From Marinimicrobium sp038419845 (GTDB taxonomy: Bacteria; Pseudomonadota; Gammaproteobacteria; Pseudomonadales; Cellvibrionaceae), in contig NZ_JBCAQT010000002.1 of assembly GCF_038419845.1 (NCBI RefSeq), positions 186,001-250,000 on the forward strand: a stretch of 64,000 bases of DNA. The letters run 5' to 3'. The notes under the pieces are model-generated. The model was given only the letters and a program-made list of their open reading frames with translations, made no database searches and was not told the origin of the DNA. Every line of letters begins with the position of its first letter. Positions within the stretch are counted from its first letter, which is position 1. This document shows positions 44,935-54,122 of the stretch, in pieces. A program made the position numbers and the translations under genes.

Positions 44935-47058
44935 TCAGGAAGGCTTTTCCTGACGGCCCCGGCTTAGCAACGCCTCAAAATCTTCCTGGCGAAGGGGCTC
45001 GGAGAACAGGTAGCCCTGAGCATAGTCGCAGCCGGCACGGGAAAGAAATTGCAATTGTTCGTCTTTTTTGACGCCAACACCAACCACCTGGACGTTGATC
45101 GCGTGAGCCATAGCGATTATGGCCTTCAGTATGCGATCGGCATCGCCGCCCTGACCGGCGTCCTTGATCAGCTCTCTGTCTACCTTGACACTGTCTACCT
45201 TGAACTCCTGGAGAGCCAATAGGGAGAACGGTTCGATACCAAAATCGTCGATTGCCAAGTGTAGTCGCAGACCTGTCAAACCCATGCTTTTGACTGGATT
45301 GAACCCGGAGGCACGAATGTTGTTGAGGGAGGCCGGGGTCAGTTCCATGGTGATCCGGCTTTCATCGAGACCCACTTGTTTCAGCCGCGCTCGCCATTCT
45401 TCAACAAGGGTCCGGGTAAAAAAGGACGCGGGTGATTCGTTGATACTGATCGGAAAGGCCTCGCCACGCTGGTCGCGCCACCTGAGCGAGTGGCTCACCG
45501 CCTGTTCCAGGACGTAGGCGTTGATGCTATCCGTCATACCGCTTTGTTCAGTGACGCTGAGAAAGTCGGCCGGCGTCAACAGCCCCCTGTAGGGATGATG
45601 CCATCGAAGCAAAGCTTCCGCAGAGGATATGGCACCAGTGCGGATGTCGATTACAGGCTGGTAGTATAACTCCAGCTGGTTAGATCTGAGGGCATCATCC
45701 AGCTCCCTGTTCAACCGCATATGCTCTGATTCGCTCTGCGCCATCCGGGGCTCGTAGCTCTTGACCTGTTGGCCTCCCTGCGCTTTGGCCGCGTACATGG
45801 CGTGATCGGCATTGTGCATCAGCTGGTCGGCATCCTGGCCGTCAACAGGGAATAGGGTCAGGCCGATACTACCGGAAATGTGTACCCGATGAGAATCAAC
45901 GTCAAACGCCCTTTCGAGACTGGTCAGAATTGTCTTGGCGGCTTCCTTCGCACCATCCTTGCCGGTTTCCTTCAGGATCAGGGTGAATTCGTCTCCGCCG
46001 AGACGGGCCACTGTGTCCATGGCCCGGACATTGGTGCTTATCCGTTCGGCCACCTGCGCCAGAAGGCGGTCACCGGCCTCGTGACCGAGCTGGTCGTTGG
46101 CTTGCTTGAAACGGTCCAGGTCGATGAACAGTAAGCCAAAGGAGCTGTTCATTCGTTTGGCCTCCAGCAAGGTCTGCTCCAGCCGGTCAAGGAACAGCCG
46201 TCGGTTGGGAATGCCGGTGAGCGAATCAAAATTGGCGTTTCGCCATACTTCTTCGTCAGTCTGTTTGCGCTCAGTGATGTCCCGGGACGTTTTGACGACC
46301 GCTTCAACTTCGTTCCGGTCATTAAAAACGGGAACAAATTGGCAGTCAAAATACTGCTCTCGGCCTGAAGGTAAACAGTGATGGAATTCCCTGCGCTGAG
46401 TTTGCCCCGAGGTAACAGTTACAGTGATCGCATCGAGCAACTCTGTGGCCCCATCCAGGCCCAGCTCAAGCGGGGTTTTGCCAATAATGTCCCGTTGAGG
46501 CGCATTGACCAGATCAGCCATCGCCGTATTGAGAAACAGGTGCTTCCCAGTGAAATCGAATATGGCGGCGGGATCAAGGGAGGCCTTCAGCATGGTTTCG
46601 ATCAAGCGCGTTTCCTGATATTTAAGGGCTGAAAAGCTTGAGATCGAGCTGATAATCAACTCGTCGACGGCCTCATTGAAGCGCAGCAGTTGCTCGATGT
46701 CATTTGCGGTGAAGCTTTGCTGTTCATCGCTCCAGGACCAGGCGACCCGAGCCCGCAGGGCCCGGAGTTCCTGTACCATCTGAAGCATGGACATACCCTG
46801 CCTGAGACGGTCTATGCCATGCTCTCCTCCGGCGTCCGAAGCAGGGGCCTTGCCTTTGCCAAGGGCCTTGCGCATCGACTCTTTCCTGGTCCGGGAGGTA
46901 ACGAGGTCTTGAGAAATGAACTTCAGCATCGAACGGGCATGATCCCTCAGGGCGCGGTTGGCTTCGCCTTTCAATTGTGGAGCGATTTCCAGCGCGGCTT
47001 CTTCCCAGTCTTCAAGCTGCTGTTCCATTTTCGTCTGGATAAATTGGGCCAGCTTCAT
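44935..47058 (-). CDS. PAS-GGDEF-EAL protein with degenerate EAL site
   Basis: A 707-aa cytoplasmic protein: an RsbRD-like N-terminal helical domain (about 1-150), a PAS domain (about 160-275), GGDEF (about 285-440) and EAL (about 455-700). GGDEF has LGGDEF with an RAMD inhibitory site five residues before, so cyclase activity is expected. In EAL, the EALLRW, Asn (SINES), MELT, IDDFG and VKVDRE motifs remain. However, the loop-6 GTGYSSL block is changed to IEPFSLL, and the catalytic Glu of the AEGVE motif is Val661 (VVGVGVKKDEQ). The phosphodiesterase is therefore probably inactive. It lies upstream of mreB on the same strand. Confidence 0.92.
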   Translation of the reverse strand: MKLAQFIQTKMEQQLEDWEEAALEIAPQLKGEANRALRDHARSMLKFISQDLVTSRTRKESMRKALGKGKAPASDAGGEHGIDRLRQGMSMLQMVQELRALRARVAWSWSDEQQSFTANDIEQLLRFNEAVDELIISSISSFSALKYQETRLIETMLKASLDPAAIFDFTGKHLFLNTAMADLVNAPQRDIIGKTPLELGLDGATELLDAITVTVTSGQTQRREFHHCLPSGREQYFDCQFVPVFNDRNEVEAVVKTSRDITERKQTDEEVWRNANFDSLTGIPNRRLFLDRLEQTLLEAKRMNSSFGLLFIDLDRFKQANDQLGHEAGDRLLAQVAERISTNVRAMDTVARLGGDEFTLILKETGKDGAKEAAKTILTSLERAFDVDSHRVHISGSIGLTLFPVDGQDADQLMHNADHAMYAAKAQGGQQVKSYEPRMAQSESEHMRLNRELDDALRSNQLELYYQPVIDIRTGAISSAEALLRWHHPYRGLLTPADFLSVTEQSGMTDSINAYVLEQAVSHSLRWRDQRGEAFPISINESPASFFTRTLVEEWRARLKQVGLDESRITMELTPASLNNIRASGFNPVKSMGLTGLRLHLAIDDFGIEPFSLLALQEFKVDSVKVDRELIKDAGQGGDADRILKAIIAMAHAINVQVVGVGVKKDEQLQFLSRAGCDYAQGYLFSEPLRQEDFEALLSRGRQEKPS

Positions 47059-47327
47059 AGCAATAGGCCTCCATTAGCTACTGGCGTGGCTCCTAAGTCG
47101 TCAATATCCGGGATAACCCCACCAGCGTGTACAGACGCTGCTGGCTACCGGTTGTTCGGTCGATGCTGCCCCGGGGAATGAGACGTCGGAGAGTGTTTAC
47201 GCAAAATCCCTTACGACACTCGAAGTTCTTCACAAATACGAGTTCAGCGAGCTTTACCATTAACAGTCGACTTCCGTCTGTACGGTAACGAACGGTCAGG
47301 ACCGATTACTTACAGCGGATCACGGCG

Positions 47328-48140
47328 TCAATTGCGCGACAGCGCCCGGATCTCATCGCGTAAGGCGGCAACTTCACCCTGGAGGGCCGCCAATTGTCTG
47401 GCGCCAGCCAGCTCAGCCTCGTTACTATCGGCATCCCGCCCGACAAAGAAGGTGGCAAGCGCAGCGGTCACATACCCGAATACACCGAAGGCATAGAGCG
47501 AGAGAAAGACGCACAGCACACGTCCCTCCACTGTCTTTGGCCAGTATTCCGAACCCATCGTGGTCATGATCATGGCGGTCCACCAGAGTGATTCACCAAA
47601 GCTGTGCGGACCGCCGGGCACCTTGTTCTCCAGGGCAAACATCCCGGCCGCCCCGGCGACGGTCACCAGGAGGGTCAGGGCAATGACATAACCGAACCCC
47701 CGGCGGCTCAGACTCGCGCCCAACGCCTTCATCCCGCGGTTGAGCGAACTGACCACGCGAACCAGGCGCAATCCCCGAGCCGCTCTGGCCAGGCGAAGTA
47801 AACGGAACAACCGGAAAATGCGCAGTGCGGGGAGCAGTAACGAAATAGCCGTCAGCCAGTTGCGCTTGAGGTAAACGATTCTGTCCGGGGCGAGGACCAA
47901 CTTCGCAACGAAGTCGATGATGAATACGACCCAGATGGCCGTTCCCAGAAAATAGAACAGCAGGATTTCGCCCCGAACCAGTTCCAGGACCAACAGCACC
48001 AGCCACACGAACGCAAGCACCAGCATGGGTGCTTCCAGCCAGCCCTCCAGACGTTGAAGCAACTCGTGGCGCTCCCGTCTGAGCGTTTCCTCGTCTTCAT
48101 GTTGTTGTTCTGGAGTCTCGTTTGTGCCCTCGCTAGTCAT
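47328..48140 (-). CDS. Six-helix ion channel (voltage-gated K+ channel superfamily) with non-canonical filter
   Basis: A 270-aa membrane protein with hydrophilic N-terminus, S1-S3 helices (about 38-92), an S4 helix with Arg every third residue (LRIFRLFRLLRLARAARGLRLVR, described at residues 106-128), S5, a pore loop and S6, and a C-terminal coiled coil (LAALQGEVAALRDEIRAL). The filter reads TTMGSEYWP at residues 193-201, not TVGYGD, so ion choice is open. It lies 87 bases downstream of the CC0125-type lipoprotein gene on the same strand and may share its mRNA. Confidence 0.88.
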   Translation of the reverse strand: MTSEGTNETPEQQHEDEETLRRERHELLQRLEGWLEAPMLVLAFVWLVLLVLELVRGEILLFYFLGTAIWVVFIIDFVAKLVLAPDRIVYLKRNWLTAISLLLPALRIFRLFRLLRLARAARGLRLVRVVSSLNRGMKALGASLSRRGFGYVIALTLLVTVAGAAGMFALENKVPGGPHSFGESLWWTAMIMTTMGSEYWPKTVEGRVLCVFLSLYAFGVFGYVTAALATFFVGRDADSNEAELAGARQLAALQGEVAALRDEIRALSRN

Positions 48141-48227
48141 CTCAATTCCCTCGTCTGAACGTCATTAAATGCCAACATTTTTAAATGTAGACAATTCCAG
48201 CAAGAGCACTGACCGCCCTACTCTTCC

Positions 48228-48731
48228 CTACTCTACACGCTTGCGCAAATTGTCCCGCACTTCCAGTGCGTCGTAGCTGTCGCCTTCCGTGGGACGTACG
48301 CCCTTACCCAGGCGGATTTCCAGAATCACTTCCTGCTCTGATCGATTGCCCGAGCTGATCTCGGCCCCGTAAGCGGTGCTGGGGCTGGAGTCAGTGGTGC
48401 AGCCAAGCAGGCCGCAGTGGCGCTCCGTGTTCCGGGTTCGGCGGGCACTCACTTTGCTTCCCGACTCCTCCCTCGTACCGTCCACCTGCCTGTCGACAAC
48501 CACAAACCAGTCGTAGTCCGCCATCAGGGTCAGTTCGGAGGCGCGCAGCAGGGCGTAGTCCATGGCTTCGAAGCGCTTGTCGCCGCGCATCCTGAACGAC
48601 ACGCGGTAGCGGTTATCGGCAATCTGGCTTTCCCGGTAGCCGTAGCCGCCGCTTTTGGCCGGCTGGTAGACCGGGGCCGCACAGGCACTGATCAACAAAA
48701 CCATCATCAGGGCTGTCATTGGCTTTTTCAT
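48228..48731 (-). CDS. CC0125/CC1285-type lipoprotein
   Basis: A 167-aa lipoprotein (LLISACAAP lipobox) with the family pattern YGYRESQIADNRYRVSFRMRG near the start and YALLRASELTLMADYDWFVVV in the middle, followed by a variable Arg/Ser-rich region and a C-terminal VILEIRLGKG strand. The function is unknown; proteins of this pattern are common periplasmic stress-associated lipoproteins. It begins 51 bases after the anti-sigma gene and is probably part of the ECF sigma operon. Confidence 0.8.
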   Translation of the reverse strand: MKKPMTALMMVLLISACAAPVYQPAKSGGYGYRESQIADNRYRVSFRMRGDKRFEAMDYALLRASELTLMADYDWFVVVDRQVDGTREESGSKVSARRTRNTERHCGLLGCTTDSSPSTAYGAEISSGNRSEQEVILEIRLGKGVRPTEGDSYDALEVRDNLRKRVE

Positions 48732-48782
48732 ATATTGTCTCGCTCTTGTCTGGTTAATGGCTTTAACGATTGACCGGATGGC

Positions 48783-49520
48783 CTATGGCGACGGCTGCCA
48801 ATCGCGCTCGATCAATTGCTTTTCCTGCTCCGGCTCAATGATGCCGCCGGCCATCATCTGGTCCAGCGCGCTGTCCAGCAAAGAGCCACCGCTGGCGGTC
48901 TGATAGCTACCGGACTCCGCGGCCCGCTGTCGAATACTGGCCAGTTGCTCCCAGTCGGTATCGGCCTGTCGGGTCCGGCAAGCAATGTTCTCCGACCGCT
49001 CACCCTCTCCAGTGACCCGATACTGACGGCAGTGCTGACCATCCCGGTTGACGAAGGTCAGGCGGGGAGTAATTTCCCGGCCATCGGGCAGGGCCTCGCT
49101 GGTGCCGCTGGGCAGCGTTTCCAGACGCTGGGCGATGGGCTGGAAAGTGTCGGCTTGCGGATTCCCAAAGTTTTCGGTGACCTGTGCCAGACCGAACCCC
49201 AGAGCGAGCGCAACAGCGGCCGCCATTCCGGTTTGTGCGTTCAGCGCCTGACGGGCCCGGCGCCACAGGGGAAAGGCGATGACCTCGGCGGACTTGGGCT
49301 CGGCCTCGTCCTCCGCCAGCATCTGTTGAATGCCACTCGGCAATGGCCGCCCATCAATGGCGTGGGCGCGCTCGCTGACAAGTTTATCCACGGCGCTCAG
49401 CTCCGCCAGACGGTCGGCCAGGGCCGGATCTTCGGCCAGCCGGGTGCGAACCTGCTCCATTTCGGCCGGGGTCAGTTCGCCGTCCAGGAAGGCCGACAGG
49501 GTTTCATCGTTGATGTTCAT
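48783..49520 (-). CDS. Membrane anti-sigma factor
   Basis: A 245-aa protein with a cytoplasmic anti-sigma domain (MNINDETLSAFLDGELTPAEMEQVRTRLAEDP), one transmembrane helix (GMAAAVALALGFGLAQV, about residues 97-115) and a periplasmic part with two Cys (QHCRQYRV and NIACRTRQ). There is no zinc-binding HxxxCxxC motif. Its ATG overlaps the sigma gene's TGA (ATGA), so both are coupled. The periplasmic Cys pair could sense envelope stress; that is inference. Confidence 0.9.
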   Translation of the reverse strand: MNINDETLSAFLDGELTPAEMEQVRTRLAEDPALADRLAELSAVDKLVSERAHAIDGRPLPSGIQQMLAEDEAEPKSAEVIAFPLWRRARQALNAQTGMAAAVALALGFGLAQVTENFGNPQADTFQPIAQRLETLPSGTSEALPDGREITPRLTFVNRDGQHCRQYRVTGEGERSENIACRTRQADTDWEQLASIRQRAAESGSYQTASGGSLLDSALDQMMAGGIIEPEQEKQLIERDWQPSP

Positions 49521-50008
49521 GAGCGGGTCCTCGCTACGGGTAAGTTCAGGCTTTGTATCAGAGCGGTTCGGGCGCGGGCCAGGCGGCTCATCACGGTCCC
49601 GGCCGGTATTTCCAGAGTGGCAGCCGCCTCCTTGTAGGACAGGCCCTGGACCGCCACCAGCGACAACACCAGGCGCTGGTCGTCCGGCAGCTTATCCATG
49701 GCGCGGCTGACCTGATCGAGCTCGACTTCGCTCGACATGGCCCGCTCCCCATCGACAATTTCACGCTCCTGCAGTTGAGGCTGCAGGGTCGCCTCCTGGC
49801 GGACCTTCCGGGATCGGTAGCCGTCGATCCACAAATTCCGGCAAACCCGGAACAGCCACTTCGTCAGCTCCACCCCTTCGGGTACAGTACGGGTCAACGC
49901 TCGCTCCACGGTGCTCTGTAGCAGGTCGTCGGCTTCGTCCATCGACCCGGTGAGCGAGTAGGCAAATCGTCTTAGTTGAGGCAATACCTCGGTCAAATCA
50001 CTTTTCAT
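49517..50008 (-). CDS. ECF RNA polymerase sigma factor
   Basis: A 163-aa group-IV sigma factor starting at ATG 50008 (AAGGTG upstream). Region 2 (LRRFAYSLTGSMDEADDLLQSTVERAL) binds core and the -10 element; region 4 (LPDDQRLVLSLVAVQGLSYKEAAATLEIPAGTVMSRLARAR) binds the -35. It is followed by the overlapping anti-sigma gene. Its promoter (50034-50061) carries the same GGAATAA-14-CGTTA pattern found before three other genes here, so autoregulation is likely. A subtilase gene is divergent. Confidence 0.94.
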   Translation of the reverse strand: MKSDLTEVLPQLRRFAYSLTGSMDEADDLLQSTVERALTRTVPEGVELTKWLFRVCRNLWIDGYRSRKVRQEATLQPQLQEREIVDGERAMSSEVELDQVSRAMDKLPDDQRLVLSLVAVQGLSYKEAAATLEIPAGTVMSRLARARTALIQSLNLPVARTRS

Positions 50009-50033
50009 GGGCAACACCTTGCTGTTGTACCCT

Positions 50034-50061
50034 GTTAACGGGCCAGCGGGTTTTTTATTCC
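50034..50061 (-). promoter_or_regulatory. ECF-type promoter of the sigma gene
   Basis: Minus strand: GGAATAA (50061-50055), 14-base spacer, CGTTAAC (50040-50034), then a 25-base leader to the ATG. The same boxes and spacing occur at 52601-52628, 59379-59406 and 62377-62404. Confidence 0.75.
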
Positions 50062-50110
50062 CAGGCTATTATTCACTGCCTGGGGAATGTACTAACGGGT
50101 GAGCCCGTTA
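50060..50110. promoter_or_regulatory. Paired inverted repeats and the subtilase promoter
   Basis: CCCAGGC (50060-50066) pairs with GCCTGGG (50078-50084); the arms run into the two divergent GGAAT boxes. A second perfect hairpin, TAACGGG-TGAG-CCCGTTA, lies at 50093-50110. Plus-strand GGAATGT (50084-50090) and CGTTA (50106-50110) form a candidate promoter for the subtilase, with a 15-base spacer, one longer than in the other members. Confidence 0.55.
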
Positions 50111-50162
50111 TAGTAACAGGTGGCCCAGGGGCCAGACGCTCACCTTCACCGGAACAGCAATC

Positions 50163-51548
50163 ATGAAAGCCAAAGTCCGCACTCATCGCCCGCCCAGACC
50201 CGCAGGACTGACAAGGTGGCGCCCGCTGGTGTTCTGCCTGCTGGGCCTCGGCACATTTGCCCAGGCTCAACTGGGTTTGCCAGCGGTGACAGACACGGTG
50301 GATCGCACCATTGATTCTGTAGAACGCCTGCCCCGGGACTCCCTCCCCGATGTCACCAGTGCCCTGGAGCGCCGGCTCAAGGCCCCTTTACCGGACCGGC
50401 TCCCGGACAACCTGCGCCCACCGGTAGAACCCCTGGGTGCCCTTCCGAGCGCCCTGCCGATACTCGATTCCCGGGGCGCCACTCTGTTTATGGACGTGGA
50501 GGTGGAAGACGGCTGGCGCGCCGTGCAACACGAGTGGCTGCTGATGCTCGCGCCCGGGGAACTGGCCCTGCTGACCCGCCTGGATGTCGAGATTCTGGAG
50601 CGCAAGCGCCTGTCCTCTCTGGGGCTGGACATGGTGCGCTTTCGGGTGCCGGCACGGCTGGACTCCTATGCCGCTCTGCACAGCGCCTTACCGGCAGACC
50701 TGGCCGAGCGACTGGACCGCAATCACATCTACAGCCCCCAGGCCGCCAAGCCATCCTCTGCATCCGCCGAGCGCCCGCGCAAGCCCGTGTGCGAACAGGC
50801 GGTAAAGGTGGGCATGGTCGATACCGCCATCGCCACCGAGCATCCGGGGCTGATCGACAGCCGCATCCTGGAACGGAACTTTTTACCGGACCCCGAGGGC
50901 GCGGAAGAGACAGGGCCACCCACCGGGCATGGCACGGCGGTGGCCGGTCTGATGCTGGGGATCATTGACGAGACGCCCGCGCGCTTGCCGGGGGCGACGC
51001 TCTATAACGCCTCTGTGTTCTACAGCCGCAACCAATATGCCCAGGGCGCCACCATGATGCATCTGGTGTCGGGCCTGGAATGGCTGACCGAGCAGCAGGT
51101 GAGCGTGATCAATATGAGCCTGACGGGGCCCGATAACCGCATACTCGCCACCGCCATGGAGCGTATTATTGGACAGGGCACCGCTGTCGTCGCGGCGGCG
51201 GGCAATGAGGGCCCCGCCGCCCCGCCGCTATACCCCGCGGCCTATGCTGGCGTGATCGCCAGTACCGCCGTGGATGCCGAGGGGCAGGTGTACCGCTGGG
51301 CCAACCGCGGCGAGCACATCGACTTCGCCGGGCATGGCGTGTCGGTTCGCACCACCCGGGGCAATGGGGAGTTTGGCCATGAGAGTGGCACCTCCATGGC
51401 CGCGCCGACGGTCACCGCCCATGTCGCCTGTGCCCTGGCCAACCAACGGGCGTCGAGTGAGGAGGTGGTGCGGTATCTGGCCGGGCAGGCGAAAGATCTG
51501 GGGGAGGCAGGCCGCGACCGGGTTTTCGGCCACGGCCTGCTGGAGTAA
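50163..51548 (+). CDS. Subtilisin-like serine protease (S8), exported
   Basis: A 461-aa exported protease (signal LVFCLLGLGTFAQA). Residues 37-205 form a pro-region; the S8 domain follows with Asp220 (GMVDTAI), His256 (GHGTAVAGL), oxyanion Asn348 (AAGNEG) and Ser411 (GTSMAAPTVTAH). It lacks a C-terminal extension, ending just after the domain (GHGLLE). It is divergent from the ECF sigma/anti-sigma genes with a candidate promoter of the same type, so it may degrade damaged envelope proteins or act in the signalling path. Convergent with the outer-membrane barrel gene. Confidence 0.92.
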   Translation: MKAKVRTHRPPRPAGLTRWRPLVFCLLGLGTFAQAQLGLPAVTDTVDRTIDSVERLPRDSLPDVTSALERRLKAPLPDRLPDNLRPPVEPLGALPSALPILDSRGATLFMDVEVEDGWRAVQHEWLLMLAPGELALLTRLDVEILERKRLSSLGLDMVRFRVPARLDSYAALHSALPADLAERLDRNHIYSPQAAKPSSASAERPRKPVCEQAVKVGMVDTAIATEHPGLIDSRILERNFLPDPEGAEETGPPTGHGTAVAGLMLGIIDETPARLPGATLYNASVFYSRNQYAQGATMMHLVSGLEWLTEQQVSVINMSLTGPDNRILATAMERIIGQGTAVVAAAGNEGPAAPPLYPAAYAGVIASTAVDAEGQVYRWANRGEHIDFAGHGVSVRTTRGNGEFGHESGTSMAAPTVTAHVACALANQRASSEEVVRYLAGQAKDLGEAGRDRVFGHGLLE

Positions 51549-51578
51549 GGGGCTGGTGAGCAAACGATCCGACAAGAC

Positions 51579-52568
51579 TCAGAACTCCGCACTCAGTAAC
51601 GCCGATACCCCGGTTTCCCGATAATCCGCCGCATCGAAGTTCGATTGGTAGTTGCCGTGCTCGACTTTGGTTTCCAGCGCCAGCCACTCCACAAAACTGA
51701 GTGTCCAGACCGCTTCGACCACATGACTGCGGTCGTGCCGATTGCCGTTTCCGGTGGGTGACATGGGGTCATCGGTTCCGGGCAAGCCTTCTCCGGTTTC
51801 ATTGTCGGTGACCGGCAGCGACTCCTCGTTGTCATAGTCCCGATCCTGGTACCGCCAGCCCAGTTGTAATTTGCTTTCCTGACCGGCTATCGAGCCTGTG
51901 TGGGAATAGCGGGCGCGCAGTTTAAGCGCGGTATTGTCGAACGCCGGCGACCGGGCGTGCTCCACTCCACGGCTCACACCCAAAGACCAGAAACTGCGTG
52001 CACCATTGAAAAAGTAATAAACATCGCCGGCCAGTTCTTCACCATCCGCATTGCGTTCGCGGTTGTTATCGAACCGTTTTTCGCTTTCGGTGTAGGCACC
52101 GCGAACATATACACCCCCGCTAAACAGTCTGGCGGCGTAGAGGCTGTTCTTGGTCAGATCCAGCAAGGGGTCAGAGGCGAGCTTGGCGTCCGCGACATGA
52201 CGGCTCAGGCCCCAATTGATGCCCGCCAGCTCAATGGCGGCATCGAGCGAGGCGATACCCAGATCCTGATCGAATTCGCTGACTTCGTGATATCGGCGCG
52301 AAGACAGGCTGTAACTGCCTTTCAAAGTGATTCGCTCCGTGGGGTAAAGCTCACCACCGACCCGGCCGTACAGGACATTCGCCCAGTCGCCCTGGCTTGA
52401 TGTCTGGTCCAGCGAAGGAATCGTAAGCGTGGAATCATAGGCACTGCCGGCCTGGAGTTTCACGTTGAAATCGGCCTTTTTATCCGACGCTCCACCCTCC
52501 TGAGCAACGGCGGAAAAGCTGGACACAACGGCGGCAAGGGTTAACGCGATACGGGGTAATCTATTCAT
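51579..52568 (-). CDS. Outer-membrane beta-barrel protein (family not recognised)
   Basis: The 329-aa product starts at ATG 52568 (AGGAGTCTTGGCC upstream); an in-frame TTG lies two codons before. A signal peptide (IALTLAAVVSSFSAVAQ) is followed by alternating amphipathic strands (VLYGRVGGELYPTERITLKGSYSLSSRRYHE in part; LKLRARYSHTG; KLQLGWRYQDRDY) and a C-terminal Phe (LLSAEF), the usual barrel-assembly signal. No Cys. It belongs to the probable ECF regulon by its promoter, and converges with the subtilase gene 30 bases away. Confidence 0.8.
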   Translation of the reverse strand: MNRLPRIALTLAAVVSSFSAVAQEGGASDKKADFNVKLQAGSAYDSTLTIPSLDQTSSQGDWANVLYGRVGGELYPTERITLKGSYSLSSRRYHEVSEFDQDLGIASLDAAIELAGINWGLSRHVADAKLASDPLLDLTKNSLYAARLFSGGVYVRGAYTESEKRFDNNRERNADGEELAGDVYYFFNGARSFWSLGVSRGVEHARSPAFDNTALKLRARYSHTGSIAGQESKLQLGWRYQDRDYDNEESLPVTDNETGEGLPGTDDPMSPTGNGNRHDRSHVVEAVWTLSFVEWLALETKVEHGNYQSNFDAADYRETGVSALLSAEF

Positions 52569-52600
52569 GGCCAAGACTCCTGATTGTTGGGTTTCAATCC

Positions 52601-52628
52601 GTTAACGTCTCAGCTGGAGGTTTATTCC
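52601..52628 (-). promoter_or_regulatory. ECF-type promoter of the outer-membrane barrel gene
   Basis: Minus strand: GGAATAA (52628-52622), 14-base spacer, CGTTAAC (52607-52601). The leader to the ATG, GATTGAAACCC...AGGAGTCTT, also matches the leaders at 59347-59378 and 62344-62376. Confidence 0.78.
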
Positions 52629-52775
52629 CTCAATGAAATTGCATCAGGGGACATGATCACGTTGGGGAGCGCGCCAGGGACGGGGCCGCGTTCGAGGGGC
52701 CGACGTTTGTCTTCTGGGAGACCTTGAACGCCGGGTTTCGCCGGAGCCTCTCCCTGGCTGGACCCGACTTGTAAA

Positions 52776-53957
52776 TTATTTGGACGCAGTGCGGCCGCTT
52801 TTTGTCACTTCACCGACCAATGCTCCGTAACCCCGAGCTTCCATCTCCTCCAACGGGATGAACTGCAGCGCCGCCGAGTTAATGCAATAGCGCAGGCCGG
52901 TGGGGGCCGGGCCGTCGTTGAAAACATGCCCGAGGTGAGAGTCCGCGTATTGGCTGCGGATTTCGGTTCGTTTCATGAAGAATGAACTATCGTCTTTCTC
53001 AACCACCCCATCCGGACTGATCGGTTTGGTGAAACTGGGCCAACCGGTATTGGATTGATACTTGTCTCTGGATGAAAACAACGGCTCACCGGAAATGATA
53101 TCCACATAGATACCCGGCCGCTTCTCGTCGTAGTATTCGTTCTTGTAGGCGGGCTCGGTCCCATCTTTGCGGGTAACGTAGTATTGCCTTTGGGTCAGAC
53201 GGGCTTTCAGCGTTTCCTCGTCCGGCATTTTAAAGGTCTCCGGATCGAACGCCTCGACCCGACTTTGGTTCATACCGGAATCACCGCTCGCTTCGGGCTG
53301 GTATTGGGTAAAATCCACTTTTTGATCCTCACCCCAGACCTTCTCTATAAACTGATAACGACCGGAGTTGAAGGTGTAGATCTTATACCGCACTGGATTC
53401 TTCTTATGATAATCCTGATGGTATTTCTCCGCTGCGTAGAACGTTTTGAAGGGTGCAACTTCAATCCTGACCGGATGGTCATAGCGACCGGACGCTTCCA
53501 GCGCTTTCACTGAAGCTTCTGCAGCGCGCTTCTGTTCCGCATTATGATAGAACACAGCGGGCCGATACTGCCTTCCCCGGTCCACGTACTGGCCGTTTAC
53601 ATCGGTCGGATTCGCCGTGCGCCACAGTGCCTGAAGCAGGCCTTCATAGGTAATCACGTCAGGATCGTAGTAAACCTGAACGGCCTCGGTGTGGCCGGTA
53701 CGCCCACCTGAGACCTGCTGATACGTCGGATTTTTCTCGTCACCACCGCTATAACCGGACACCGCCTCAACAACACCCGGGACTTTTTCCTCGTAGGCTT
53801 CTTCAACGCACCAGAAACACCCACCCGCGAAAGTCGCAACCGCCAGATCCGGGTCGTCGAGGGCGTGTTGTGAAGCCGCCTCATTGGAGGGGCCAACCTG
53901 ACAACCGGTCAGTGCAATGGCCGTCGCCATGGAGATCAATAACAGATACCGTTTCAT
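52776..53957 (-). CDS. msrAB: Peptide methionine sulfoxide reductase MsrA-MsrB fusion, lipoprotein
   Basis: A 393-aa lipoprotein (lipobox IALTGC, Cys19) that repairs methionine sulfoxide in envelope proteins. The N-terminal MsrA domain has catalytic Cys47 in GGCFWCVEEAY; the C-terminal MsrB domain (about 250-380) has catalytic Cys358 in LRYCINSAALQF and lacks the CxxC zinc pairs. The order A-B reduces both S and R forms. A linker joins the domains at about 215-250. Its 5' neighbour on the same strand is a cytochrome P460 gene 165 bases away. Confidence 0.95.
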   Translation of the reverse strand: MKRYLLLISMATAIALTGCQVGPSNEAASQHALDDPDLAVATFAGGCFWCVEEAYEEKVPGVVEAVSGYSGGDEKNPTYQQVSGGRTGHTEAVQVYYDPDVITYEGLLQALWRTANPTDVNGQYVDRGRQYRPAVFYHNAEQKRAAEASVKALEASGRYDHPVRIEVAPFKTFYAAEKYHQDYHKKNPVRYKIYTFNSGRYQFIEKVWGEDQKVDFTQYQPEASGDSGMNQSRVEAFDPETFKMPDEETLKARLTQRQYYVTRKDGTEPAYKNEYYDEKRPGIYVDIISGEPLFSSRDKYQSNTGWPSFTKPISPDGVVEKDDSSFFMKRTEIRSQYADSHLGHVFNDGPAPTGLRYCINSAALQFIPLEEMEARGYGALVGEVTKSGRTASK

Positions 53958-54122
53958 AACCCTGTCCTCTTGCCTTTTGAATACTGTGACCAGTTTGCAC
54001 CAGACTGATCACAGCAACTTCTCCTGTTTGTCACGTTTGTATAACACCGTAGAGGTTATTGTGGACACGTTCAGGGCCAGCACCGGCACATAACCCGGGC
54101 CGGCTGGGATGGCCTTTCGGGC

